NCBI GenBank assembly: GCA_020349885.1
Contig: CP070701.1
Location: 115,120 to 179,119, forward strand
Direction: 5' to 3'
Origin: Acidobacteriota bacterium
Lineage (GTDB): Bacteria; Acidobacteriota; G020349885
DNA length: 64,000 nt
Made by a program: the position numbers and the translations under genes. Of the stretch, positions 33,969-43,070 are shown piece by piece. The notes under the pieces were generated by a model. It made no database searches, was not told where the DNA came from, and worked only from the letters and a program-made list of their open reading frames with translations. Every line of letters begins with the position of its first letter. Within the stretch, counting starts at the first letter, position 1.

Positions 33969-35942
33969 ATGTTTTTTCTTTTTTTGTTTTTCCTTTCGAC
34001 AACGTTATTAGGATTAGTGGCGATCGGCTTAGCGTGCCGACCGTTTTCCAATCGCTATCCTCGTCCCGCATCGATGTATTACGGCGCCGTCGCAGTAGGG
34101 TGTTCGCTCACTATTTTCTTCATCAACCTCATAAGTTACGCGATTCCTTTTGCATGGAGTGTGGTGTTGGGACACACCTTAGGGGTTTTGGTGTTGCTTT
34201 TTTCCTGGTGGAGTTCAAAAGATTTTCGGGAAGAGATGCGTTTGAGTTATGCACACTTTAGAAAGTTCTGGCCGACAATTCCAAAGTTGCTGCTTTCTCC
34301 TGTATGGTGGACAGTAGTTTTGACGGTGGCGCTGATGGCGTGTACAAGATTTTTCCTTCGCATTGTCGATTTCCCAGCGCATCACGCTTTCATTGGAACG
34401 ATTGCCCACGGAAACTTTCCTGTCATGTGTCCCTTTGCGCCGGATGAACCTCTTGCCTACCCGTATGGCTTTCATTTATTGGCTGCTCTTCTCTATCGAG
34501 CAACGGGGTGGGATATTGGTTTTGTCGCAGGAATTGTGGTGGCATGGGTCTTTATTGGTGCAGCGCTGGCGGTCGCAGGGTTCGTGAAAGCCTATTTTTT
34601 AGCCAAGCCTGCGGCGACCGTTGTGAGCATCCTGTTCTACTTTTTTGGGAGCAGCATTACCGGCGTGGCGGTTATTTTAACCCACGCGCGCCCGGGAAAA
34701 TTGATGGCAGCTAGCGCTCTCCCCTATATTCAGTTTGCCGGGATAGCGAGATCGGTGGCTTATGCCGTGCTTCCAATGCTTTTGTTATTGGTTGAGGCAT
34801 TCTGGAAACGCCGATTGGGAAGTTCCTTGCTACCTTGGTTTGTTTTGGTTGCATGCCTTATGGCATCGATTGGACTCACCTCTCCTGAGCTGTTGGCCGT
34901 AATGGGACTTGCAATTGTCGTTGTGGCTTTAAAAGATATTTGGAGAGGAAAAGAAGGCACCGCGCTCAAAGCCGCGCTGGTAGGGGTGCTTGCATTAAGT
35001 TTACTTCTCTCCTGTCTACAAGGAGGGGCGATCGACTTTTCTCAGTCCGCGGATAAAAATGTCGGCCTTGAGAGAGAGCAAGTCGCGCAGCCGTTACCCT
35101 CCAAAGTCAGGGCAAGCGATTTTTATCTTAGGTGGCCTACTATGATTCTAACTTATCCGGAAGGTTATGTAGGCGTATCTTCTCCGCTGTTTTGGCGTGT
35201 GGTGCTGCTGGAGTTCGGGCCTTTGTTTCTTCTTTTTCCTTATTATCTGAAGCCAAGAGGAGACCCTTTTAAACAAATCCTTCTTTTGTCAGTTTGTATC
35301 TCCCTCGCCGTACCTTTGTTCGTGGGCTATAGTGTCTTAGAATGGAACATGTCAAGATTTTTTCAAGTGAGTGTTTTAATTGTTCCTTTGTTTTCAGGCT
35401 CGTTTCTAGTTCGCATAATGCGCATGTGGGTCACGAACCCTTCTGTGCGCAGAATATCGCTGGCTATACTCGTGTCGATGATGATCCTAACCCCCATCGG
35501 TTATTGGACAGGCATTTTATGGCTCAGGGGTTCGAAAGCGCCATACGCTGTGGATAGCAAGATAGAAGTTATTGTTTCAGACTTTAAGCGTCTAGTCCCG
35601 CCTCCTACACGAATCCTTACAGTATCAGACTTCATCTACCCTCTACACAGGGATGGTTATTTTGCTCTTCATGATAGGCCGCCCCTTACGGTGGCCTATT
35701 TACTCAGGGACGGTAAAGAAGACTTTGACGCTTCACTGAAGTTTCGCGAAAGAGAAACCTTTCTCGCATGGAGGCCCGATTACCTTCTTGTCCCTGAGGA
35801 CGTCTTACGACGTTTTCAGGCTATGCTGCCAGAAGTTTCAACTAGTGTTTTACGAAGATACACCTATTCGAGAGGAGTGTCGCAAGATACGCATTCAAAT
35901 GGGCTATACTTTGTGAAAGTCGCTTATACCGGAGGAGGCTGA
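33969..35942 (+). CDS. polytopic membrane protein of unknown function
   Basis: 657 residues with about 12-14 membrane helices and a soluble C-terminal domain of about 150 residues (from IEVIVSDFKRLVPPPTRILTVSD to the end). I recognise no family motif by eye. The layout, helix bundle plus soluble tail with a DFPAHHAFIGTIAHG loop, is like GT-C transferases or uncharacterised O-unit membrane proteins. Base composition is noticeably AT-rich compared with the two ends of the locus. It starts 1 base after the GT2 gene, so is co-translated. Best described as a candidate GT-C enzyme. Confidence 0.55.
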   Translation: MFFLFLFFLSTTLLGLVAIGLACRPFSNRYPRPASMYYGAVAVGCSLTIFFINLISYAIPFAWSVVLGHTLGVLVLLFSWWSSKDFREEMRLSYAHFRKFWPTIPKLLLSPVWWTVVLTVALMACTRFFLRIVDFPAHHAFIGTIAHGNFPVMCPFAPDEPLAYPYGFHLLAALLYRATGWDIGFVAGIVVAWVFIGAALAVAGFVKAYFLAKPAATVVSILFYFFGSSITGVAVILTHARPGKLMAASALPYIQFAGIARSVAYAVLPMLLLLVEAFWKRRLGSSLLPWFVLVACLMASIGLTSPELLAVMGLAIVVVALKDIWRGKEGTALKAALVGVLALSLLLSCLQGGAIDFSQSADKNVGLEREQVAQPLPSKVRASDFYLRWPTMILTYPEGYVGVSSPLFWRVVLLEFGPLFLLFPYYLKPRGDPFKQILLLSVCISLAVPLFVGYSVLEWNMSRFFQVSVLIVPLFSGSFLVRIMRMWVTNPSVRRISLAILVSMMILTPIGYWTGILWLRGSKAPYAVDSKIEVIVSDFKRLVPPPTRILTVSDFIYPLHRDGYFALHDRPPLTVAYLLRDGKEDFDASLKFRERETFLAWRPDYLLVPEDVLRRFQAMLPEVSTSVLRRYTYSRGVSQDTHSNGLYFVKVAYTGGG

Positions 35943-36039
35943 ATTTGTGAGAGTCGTCCCTGGGTCGCTGCGGTGGGGGAGTATTTGCCCTCACGGGGAA
36001 GACGGCGATTCATGAAGTGACAACAAGTTAAGATATAAA

Positions 36040-37929
36040 ATGTGCGGCATTGCAGGCTGGATCGGCGCCTATCCCTCTTCCTCTCGGCATGAGGCGGAGC
36101 GGGCGCTGCGCGCCATGGGCGACGCGCTCCGCCATCGCGGGCCCGACGACAGCGGTTTCTACCTGGACGAGCACGTAGCGCTGGGACATCGGCGCCTCAG
36201 CATCATTGATCTTGGGGGAGGGCACCAGCCCATGTGGAGTGCGGACGGCGCCGCTGGCATTGTCTTCAACGGAGAGATTTACAACTTCCTTGAGTTGCGC
36301 CCCGAACTCGAACGCAAAGGCTACCGCTTTCGAACGCGCTCCGATACCGAAGTGCTGCTTTACCTCTACCTTGAGTACGGGGAAAGCATGCTCAGCCGCC
36401 TGAACGGCATGTTTTCTTTCGCGCTCTGGGACGCGCGAAAGCGGGAGTTGTTTGTGGCGCGCGACCGCATGGGCAAGAAACCCTTCTACTACGTGCGGAA
36501 GAACGGGACGTTTCTCTTTGCTTCGGAGCTCAAAGCGCTTTTGAAGCATCCGCTCGTGTCGCGTGACGTGGACCGGGTTGCGCTCACGAGGTATCTCGCC
36601 CATGAATACATTCCCGCCCCCCATTCCATTTTTCAAGACATCCGGAAATTGCCCGGAGGCTGCGCGCTCAAGGTTTCCGTGGACGGTTTTCGAATTCAAA
36701 ATTATTGGCCGTGCCCGTTTGGCGAAGACGGGCGGCACGTGGACGAGCGGGAGGTGATGGACCGCCTCCGGGAGCTTCTGCGGGACGCCGTGGCGAAGCG
36801 CCTCATCAGCGATGTTCCCCTGGGCGTCTTTTTGAGCGGCGGCATCGATTCGAGCACGGTGGTCGCCATGATGGCCGAGCTTGTCCCGCCGGAGCGGATC
36901 GAGACGTTCTCCATCGGATTCAAGGAGCGCTCGTACGACGAGTCGCGGTACGCACGCACCGTAGCCGATCATTTCGGCACTAATCATCACGAGGAGGTTC
37001 TTCATCCGCGGCGCATGCTCGAAATTCTTCCCGATGTGGTGGAGCGTCTGGATGAGCCGTTCGCCGATCCTTCCATCGTGCCTACGTACCTTCTTTCCGG
37101 GTTGACTCGCCGCTACGTGACGGTCGCGCTGGGAGGCGACGGGGGAGACGAATTGTTTGCCGGCTATCCTACTTTTTTGGCGGAGAAGATAGCCCGCTGG
37201 TATGAGAAATTGGTGCCGCCGTTTTTGCACCGACAGTTGGAGGCGTGGGTGGGGCGGTGGCCGCCGTCGCTCTCCAACTTCAGCTTGGACTTCAAGGCCA
37301 AACGCTTTCTTGCGGGGATTCCTTATTCCGAAGAGACCCGGCATCAAGTCTGGATGAGTGCTTTCTATCCCAAGATGCAGGCGGAGTTGTGGAACGAGGC
37401 CGATGGACAGCTTGAATGGGTGTATCGCGCCTTGGGAGCCTACGGGGATGAAGTTCCGAGTCGCGACGCGTTGCAGCGCTCTCTCTACATCTATTACAAG
37501 GGATATCTTCAGGACGACATTCTCGTCAAAGCGGACCGGGCAAGCATGATGCATTCCTTGGAGGTGCGGGCGCCTTTTCTGGACGTGCGCGTCGTCGAGT
37601 ATGTGAGCCGCCTGCCGGCGCGCCTTAAACTGCGGGGCAAAACCACGAAATACATTCTTAAGAAAGCCATGCGCCGCCGGCTGCCTGACAAGATTCTTTA
37701 TCGTTCCAAGAAGGGTTTCGGCATTCCTACTGGAAAGTGGTTCAAGGAAGATCTCCGCGAATATCTCCGGGACGTGCTCTCGGAGAAGCGGATTCAGAAA
37801 CTTGGCTTTTTCCACCCGCCGTACGTATCGCGCCTCGTGGAAGAGCATATTTCCGGCAAGCGCGACTGGCGCAAGCCTCTCTGGGCGCTCTTCATGTTTG
37901 AGCTTTGGCGCGAGAGGTGGCTCCGATGA
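36040..37929 (+). CDS. asnB: asparagine synthase (glutamine-hydrolysing), canonical copy
   Basis: 629 residues. MCGIAGWIGA gives Cys2 as glutaminase nucleophile; RHRGPDDSGFY, FNGEIYNFLELR and RSDTEVLL are family motifs. The synthetase half has FLSGGIDSSTVVAMMAEL, LGGDGGDELFAGY and DRASMMHSLEVRAPFLD, all intact. Length is normal for AsnB-type enzymes, and this copy keeps motifs that the other locus copy (23678-25696) alters. It may make asparagine or amidate a glycan acid. It overlaps the next gene by ATGA and follows a 97-base gap, where ATATAAAATG precedes the start. Confidence 0.88.
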   Translation: MCGIAGWIGAYPSSSRHEAERALRAMGDALRHRGPDDSGFYLDEHVALGHRRLSIIDLGGGHQPMWSADGAAGIVFNGEIYNFLELRPELERKGYRFRTRSDTEVLLYLYLEYGESMLSRLNGMFSFALWDARKRELFVARDRMGKKPFYYVRKNGTFLFASELKALLKHPLVSRDVDRVALTRYLAHEYIPAPHSIFQDIRKLPGGCALKVSVDGFRIQNYWPCPFGEDGRHVDEREVMDRLRELLRDAVAKRLISDVPLGVFLSGGIDSSTVVAMMAELVPPERIETFSIGFKERSYDESRYARTVADHFGTNHHEEVLHPRRMLEILPDVVERLDEPFADPSIVPTYLLSGLTRRYVTVALGGDGGDELFAGYPTFLAEKIARWYEKLVPPFLHRQLEAWVGRWPPSLSNFSLDFKAKRFLAGIPYSEETRHQVWMSAFYPKMQAELWNEADGQLEWVYRALGAYGDEVPSRDALQRSLYIYYKGYLQDDILVKADRASMMHSLEVRAPFLDVRVVEYVSRLPARLKLRGKTTKYILKKAMRRRLPDKILYRSKKGFGIPTGKWFKEDLREYLRDVLSEKRIQKLGFFHPPYVSRLVEEHISGKRDWRKPLWALFMFELWRERWLR

Positions 37930-39359
37930 AATTGAGTGAATACGACGCGGAGGCGGCCAGGGAGAAGCGCCATTGGTGGTTTCGCGGTCGTCGGCGCCTT
38001 CTCGACGACGTTTTGCGGAATCTTGTCGGCGATGTGGCGCATTCGAAAACGATCTACGACATCGGCTGCGGCGTAGGCAACAATTGCCAGGTTCTCGCTT
38101 CGTACGGAAGGGTAATAGGGATTGACATAAGCCCGCAAGCACTGGAATATTGCAAGAACCAGGGCTACACCAATCTTTTGTTGCGCAATGCGGAAAACCT
38201 GGAAGGAATTCCCGATGATAGCGCGGACCTCGTCGTCGCGATGGACGTTTTGGAGCACCTTGACGATCGGGCCGCGCTTGCCGAATTTGTGCGTATTCTG
38301 AAACCGTCGGGCCATTTGGTGGTTACCGTGCCCGCCTTCTCGTTGCTTCGGGGGCTTCAGGACGAGGTGGGGGAGCATCGCCGACGCTACCGCATGGGAC
38401 CGCTTACGCGTCTGGTGGAAGAAGCAGGCTGCGTGCCCGTGCGGAAAACACATTTCAATTTTTTCTTTTTTCTTCCCATTTACTTCGTGCGCACCATCAC
38501 GAGGCTGTTTCGTCTTGACCCCTGGCTAGAGCGGAAGGCCGGCACTCTGTTTTTGAACGATTTTCTTCATGCCATTTTTGGAGCGGAGATATTTTTTCTC
38601 AGGTGGATTTCCTATCCTTACGGCGTTTCCATCCTGTTGGTGTGTACGAAAGGCCGCCGCCATGGAGAAAAGAAGGGCAACCGGCGATTTGATGAGTTTC
38701 GACAGTGGAACGAGCGAATGTTTAAAAAATACGATCCCGATTATTTCCACCGCCATCCGAATCTGTTTATACGATGGGTGGAGGCGCTGCGCGCCCGCGC
38801 GATCGTTCGCTTTCTGGCTCTGTCTCCCGCGGAGCGAATTCTGGAGGTGGGCTGCGGAGCGGGAAACCTGCTCGAGCGTTTGTCGAGCGACCGGCTGGTG
38901 GGAATCGACCTTTCCGAGACCGGCGTCAGGAAAACACGAGAGCGGATGGAGGGGCGCGCGAGCGTGGCCTTGGCGGCGGCCGAGAACTTGCCTTTCAGAG
39001 CGGATTCCTTTGATAAAGTGTACTGTTCGGAGGTGCTGGAGCACGTCCTTAATCCTGAGGTTGTCTTGGCGGAGATGTGCCGGGTAACGAAACCCGGAGG
39101 AACGATGGTTGTCTCTGTTCCCAACGACGGGCTGATTGATTTCCTCAAGGATTGGCTTCGCAAGTTACGCCTCTACAACTTGGTTCTGGGAAAGACGGAG
39201 CGCAAGGCCGGTTTTGCCGGTGAAGAATGGCACCTGCATGAAATAAGCAAGGCCGAGTTGTGCCGCATGCTGGAACGGCAAGGCCGCATTCGGCGCATTC
39301 GCTCCATCCCATGGCTTGGCTTGCCTCTTCGGTATGTGATGCAAGTCATAGTCCAGTAA
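37926..39359 (+). CDS. double-domain SAM methyltransferase
   Basis: 477 residues made of two class I methyltransferase domains in tandem. Domain 1 (1 to about 235) has TIYDIGCGVGNNCQVLAS and DLVVAMDVLEHLDDRAAL and ends in hydrophobic helices (FFFFLPIYFVRTITRLF). Domain 2 (about 250-477) has RILEVGCGAGNLLERLSSD, VYCSEVLEHVLNPEVVLAEM and KPGGTMVVSVPND. The join (VCTKGRRHGEKKGNRRFDEF) has no stop or start, so it reads as one protein. Each half is the length of a separate enzyme, suggesting a fusion of two glycan methyltransferases or two methylation steps on one chain. Its start overlaps the AsnB stop (ATGA). Confidence 0.75.
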   Translation: MKLSEYDAEAAREKRHWWFRGRRRLLDDVLRNLVGDVAHSKTIYDIGCGVGNNCQVLASYGRVIGIDISPQALEYCKNQGYTNLLLRNAENLEGIPDDSADLVVAMDVLEHLDDRAALAEFVRILKPSGHLVVTVPAFSLLRGLQDEVGEHRRRYRMGPLTRLVEEAGCVPVRKTHFNFFFFLPIYFVRTITRLFRLDPWLERKAGTLFLNDFLHAIFGAEIFFLRWISYPYGVSILLVCTKGRRHGEKKGNRRFDEFRQWNERMFKKYDPDYFHRHPNLFIRWVEALRARAIVRFLALSPAERILEVGCGAGNLLERLSSDRLVGIDLSETGVRKTRERMEGRASVALAAAENLPFRADSFDKVYCSEVLEHVLNPEVVLAEMCRVTKPGGTMVVSVPNDGLIDFLKDWLRKLRLYNLVLGKTERKAGFAGEEWHLHEISKAELCRMLERQGRIRRIRSIPWLGLPLRYVMQVIVQ

Positions 39360-39388
39360 GGCGGAAAATATCCGGGCAGACTTGTACG

Positions 39389-40807
39389 GTGGCTGTTTTG
39401 GAAGGTAGAAGGATTATCTTTTGGTGTGTCGCACTGTTTGTCGTGGCCCTAGGGTGGCGTGTGGTGTGGGCATGGCATCTCGACGGTTACGGCTACTTTG
39501 CCAGCATCGCGCTCAATTCCTCACGTGCCGCGCAGCATCTTCTTGAGGGACAGGGATTTGCCGTTGATCGGGAAGGAATGCCTGTTGTTGCGGAGGCACA
39601 AAACGCTTACGGGGTTCTTATCGAGCCGCTATTTTATCCTCCCTTGAGTGCGAATGTCGAACCTGTGCTGGGGTATATGCCGGGATATGTCCTTGGTGTG
39701 GCAGCGGTTTTTTCCCTTGTTGAGGCGCAATATTTTCCCGTTCGCCTTGTACAGGCTCTTGTGGATTCGGCGGCCTGCGTCTTACTGTTTTCGCTTGCGT
39801 GGCAAATGCTGGGCCTGGGGGTCGCGCGCGTGGCCGGTGTTCTGTATGCGCTGTGGCCTCCCATTGCCGTTTCGTCGGTTTTAGCGCATGCCGACGCCTT
39901 CATGGTTCCGCTGACGGTGTTTATGTTATGGGCGGTCTGGCGGGCGGTAAAAGGAGGCGGTTACCGATGGTGGCTGCTCTCCGCTCTGGTGGTGGCCGCT
40001 CAGAGCTATTTCCGCCCTACGGTGCTTTTGTTCGCGCCATTTCTGGCGGCGGCGTCCTTTGCCTCCGCCGAAAAGAACCGCTGGAAGAGCGCCACGGTTG
40101 TTTTCGTGTTGACAACGATTGTTATTGGGAGTTGTCTCTTGCCATGGGGATTTTACAATTGGCAACGAACGGGGCATTTCCTATTGACTTCCACCTCCGC
40201 AGGTTGGGCTCTTTGGGCGGCCTTGGGCGAATGTCAAAACCCATGGGGCGTCGTGGTAGATGACCAGTACATGCAGGCACGGCTTGCGGAAAAGGGTTAC
40301 CGTTGGCACAGCGTGGAAGCCGATCAATTTTTGAAGAGGGAATTTACAAAGGCGTTCATGGAGCATCCGTTGTTTTACGCGAAAACTTACGCTCTGCGTT
40401 TCGCCAAGGTGCTTTTCCCGCGGCATTTTTGGGGTTTTGTGCCGGAGGTGACACCAGAAGGGGTTCAATCGTTCATGCAGCGGGAAGGCATGGTGCTCGG
40501 AGCCGTCCTGTATTTTCAAAGTTATGCGCGCCCTTTTGTGGAACGTTTGCTTAATCTGATACTTCAAGGATTTGACTGGGTGCTGTTGGGAGTGGCCGCG
40601 GCGGGGGGAGTGCTTTTGTGGCGTCAAAACCGTCGGCGCGCCTTGACGGTCGCGTGCTTGCCCTTCGCCTATTTTCTTCTTACAGGCCCTATCATGCATG
40701 TCGAGCCGCGGTATATTCTCCCGATGGAAATCACCTATGTTCTTTTGGCAAGCGTTGCCTTGAGAGAATGGTGGAATGCAAGCAAGCCACTAGGGCGTGC
40801 CTCGTGA
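39389..40807 (+). CDS. GT39-like membrane glycosyltransferase, paralogue 2
   Basis: 472 residues, about 11 helices. Aligns with paralogue 1 (30554-31978): NSSRAAQHLLEGQGFAVDRE, the GYRWHSVEADQFLKREFTK loop and the MHVEPRYILPMEITYVLL ending all have counterparts there. A catalytic acidic loop after the first helix is expected in GT39/GT83 enzymes, and the DGYGYFAS segment fits that position, though alignment is needed. The start is uncertain: the GTG at 39389 begins just before the first helix (IIFWCVALFVVALGWRVVW), while a longer frame would overlap the methyltransferase by about 100 bases and is unlikely. Confidence 0.65.
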   Translation: MAVLEGRRIIFWCVALFVVALGWRVVWAWHLDGYGYFASIALNSSRAAQHLLEGQGFAVDREGMPVVAEAQNAYGVLIEPLFYPPLSANVEPVLGYMPGYVLGVAAVFSLVEAQYFPVRLVQALVDSAACVLLFSLAWQMLGLGVARVAGVLYALWPPIAVSSVLAHADAFMVPLTVFMLWAVWRAVKGGGYRWWLLSALVVAAQSYFRPTVLLFAPFLAAASFASAEKNRWKSATVVFVLTTIVIGSCLLPWGFYNWQRTGHFLLTSTSAGWALWAALGECQNPWGVVVDDQYMQARLAEKGYRWHSVEADQFLKREFTKAFMEHPLFYAKTYALRFAKVLFPRHFWGFVPEVTPEGVQSFMQREGMVLGAVLYFQSYARPFVERLLNLILQGFDWVLLGVAAAGGVLLWRQNRRRALTVACLPFAYFLLTGPIMHVEPRYILPMEITYVLLASVALREWWNASKPLGRAS

Positions 40808-40937
40808 GCGGCCTTTACGGCATTCGAGCTCGTCGGATTTTCCTTCACCCCTGCTTTCGGCGGCGTCTTCGCTCTTGAACGGACCGCTGAACGGGATGTC
40901 CAACTCTCGGGTTGAGATGGGGTTGAGATTTTTTTGC

Positions 40938-43058
40938 ATGGATTATTCATATTATTTGAGAAGGATTCGAGAAACCCCCGTGCGCATCCTCGCGCGCAAG
41001 CTCCTAGTGCGTTTGCGCGGGTACGGCGCGGGGCAGTGGGAGCGGTGCAGCGCCTTTTTGTTCCCGGATGCGCTTACGCTTCAGGCGTTCGCCCGGGTGT
41101 TTCCCGCCGCGATGCGAGCGTCTCTTGCGAAAGAAATCTGGGCGCGTTCGAATTCCTGCTTGATGATCGCGGACCGCCAGCGCTCGAGCTTTCGCAAAGT
41201 GTTCGGTGGTGAACCCTATGTGAGGGAGATTCTCCGGCGCGCGGATAAAATTTGCGATCACGAGTTTGACATACTGGGCTCGGGCCCGGTGCCGCTGGGC
41301 AGAACGATCGACTGGAGGCAGGATTTCAAATCCGGGCATCGCTGGAAGCTTCGCTACCACAAAGCCCTCTGGGTGTACAACCCGTCCGACGATTCTGACA
41401 TTAAAGTCCCCTGGGAGTTGTCGCGATTCCAGCACATCCCGACGCTGGGAAAAGCGTTTTGGCTGAGTCGGGATATGAGATACGCCGAGGAATTTGCATT
41501 GCAGGTTGCGGATTGGATGAACAAGAATCCCGTAGAATACGGGCCCAATTGGAAATGCCCGATGGACGTGGCCATTCGGGCCGTTAACTGGATTTACGGC
41601 TACGGCTTTTTCTATGAGGTCATGCGGGATCGGGAGGAATTTTGGGAAAAATTTCTTCTTTGCCTTTACGAGCATGGCCGGTTTATCCGCTCCAACTTGG
41701 AGTACGACCCGGCGAGGCGCGGCAACCATTATCTTTCCAACCTTGTTGGCCTCGTTTATTTGGGCTCGCTGTTCACGGAGACCGAAGAGGGCAGGGCGTG
41801 GCTTGAATTCGGGACGCAGGAGTTGCGCAAGGAGATGGCGTTTCAGGTGCATGCCGACGGGACGAGTTACGAGATGTCCACGGCGTATCACCATCTTGTG
41901 CTGGAGCTTTTTGTGATGGGGAGCATCGCGGCGGCGCGAAGGAATCAGGACCCGGAAACGCAGCCGACGCCGCAGAACGACGCCCAGGCGATTCGGCGGA
42001 TGATGGGCGAAGAATTCACGGAACTTCTGGAAAAAATGTTCGAGTTTGTATACCGGACGAGGTGTCCCGACGGCACATCTCCTTTGATCGGCGACCATGA
42101 CGACGGGCGGCTTCACATTCTGGCCGGATACGGGTCGCAGAAAAAGGATGATTTCCGTCATCTTTTGGTCGTCGGCGGTCGGCTGTTTGAGCGGGATGAG
42201 TGGTTGCGGGCCGCCTCCCCTGAAGGCCGGGAGACGGCCTGGTGGCTGTGGCCCTCCGGGGAATTTCCTTCTTCTTCGGCCGGTGATGGTGCGGCCGACG
42301 GCCTGGAGAGCCGAGCGTATCCGCAAGGGGGCTTTTACGTGATGCGCCACAACGAGGATTTCGTTTTGGTCCGCTGCGGCGGCGTCGGCTTGAACGGGGG
42401 AGGGGGCCATGCGCACTGTGACGCGCTGAGTATGGAAATTTGGCTCGGTGGCCAGGCCTTGATTGTCGATCCCGGTTGCTACCTCTACACGGCGGATCCC
42501 AAGATGCGCTGCCTGCTTCGTTCCACCCGTTATCATAATACGGTGTGCGTGGACGGGACGGAGCAGAATCGGTTCGACGGGTACAACCTGTTTTCCATGG
42601 AGGAATGTGCTTTTCCACGTGCTCGGCAATGGAAGACGGGTAACGACGAGGACATTTTCGAGGGCGAGCATTACGGCTACGAGCGGCTCGAGAAAGGCCT
42701 GGTGCACCGCAGGCGCATGATTTTTGACAAGAGGAATCGATTGTTCCGCTGGGAGGATACGTTGACCGCTTCGGGGCCGCACCGCTACGAATGGAATCTG
42801 CACCTTGCCCCCGGCTGTTTTGTGGCTGGTGCGGAGCCCAAGGCGGACGGCGAGCCAAGAGATGCGGCCATGCCCGTCCACCTGCGTGCGGGGGAGAGGC
42901 AATTCTTGCTTGAGGCCAATCTGGCGTCTTCTCCCGAGGTCGTAGAAGGGTGGGTTTCCCGATCCTATGGCTGCAAAGCGCCGGCTCTCATTCTGCGATG
43001 GCGCGTCACGGCCGCGGGAGAAATGCGGGCAGCTTTTGCGCTTCGTGCGGATAATTGA
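40938..43058 (+). CDS. heparinase II/III-family protein (putative polysaccharide lyase)
   Basis: 706 residues. The N-terminal alpha/alpha barrel (YLRRIRETPVRILARKLLVR, then EYDPARRGNHYLSNLVGLVYLG and DGTSYEMSTAYHHLVLELF) and the C-terminal beta-sandwich (GGGGHAHCDALSMEIWLGGQ, YHNTVCVDGTEQNRFDG) match heparinase II/III-like proteins that commonly sit in polysaccharide clusters. They may trim or edit the glycan during export. His and Tyr residues of the active site are plausible within NHYLSN, SYEMSTAYHH and GHAHCD, but no lyase activity can be inferred with certainty. No signal peptide is visible from the chosen ATG, so its location is unclear. An upstream ATG at 40896 is an alternative start. 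Confidence 0.75.
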   Translation: MDYSYYLRRIRETPVRILARKLLVRLRGYGAGQWERCSAFLFPDALTLQAFARVFPAAMRASLAKEIWARSNSCLMIADRQRSSFRKVFGGEPYVREILRRADKICDHEFDILGSGPVPLGRTIDWRQDFKSGHRWKLRYHKALWVYNPSDDSDIKVPWELSRFQHIPTLGKAFWLSRDMRYAEEFALQVADWMNKNPVEYGPNWKCPMDVAIRAVNWIYGYGFFYEVMRDREEFWEKFLLCLYEHGRFIRSNLEYDPARRGNHYLSNLVGLVYLGSLFTETEEGRAWLEFGTQELRKEMAFQVHADGTSYEMSTAYHHLVLELFVMGSIAAARRNQDPETQPTPQNDAQAIRRMMGEEFTELLEKMFEFVYRTRCPDGTSPLIGDHDDGRLHILAGYGSQKKDDFRHLLVVGGRLFERDEWLRAASPEGRETAWWLWPSGEFPSSSAGDGAADGLESRAYPQGGFYVMRHNEDFVLVRCGGVGLNGGGGHAHCDALSMEIWLGGQALIVDPGCYLYTADPKMRCLLRSTRYHNTVCVDGTEQNRFDGYNLFSMEECAFPRARQWKTGNDEDIFEGEHYGYERLEKGLVHRRRMIFDKRNRLFRWEDTLTASGPHRYEWNLHLAPGCFVAGAEPKADGEPRDAAMPVHLRAGERQFLLEANLASSPEVVEGWVSRSYGCKAPALILRWRVTAAGEMRAAFALRADN

Positions 43059-43070
43059 AGCGAGCATGCC

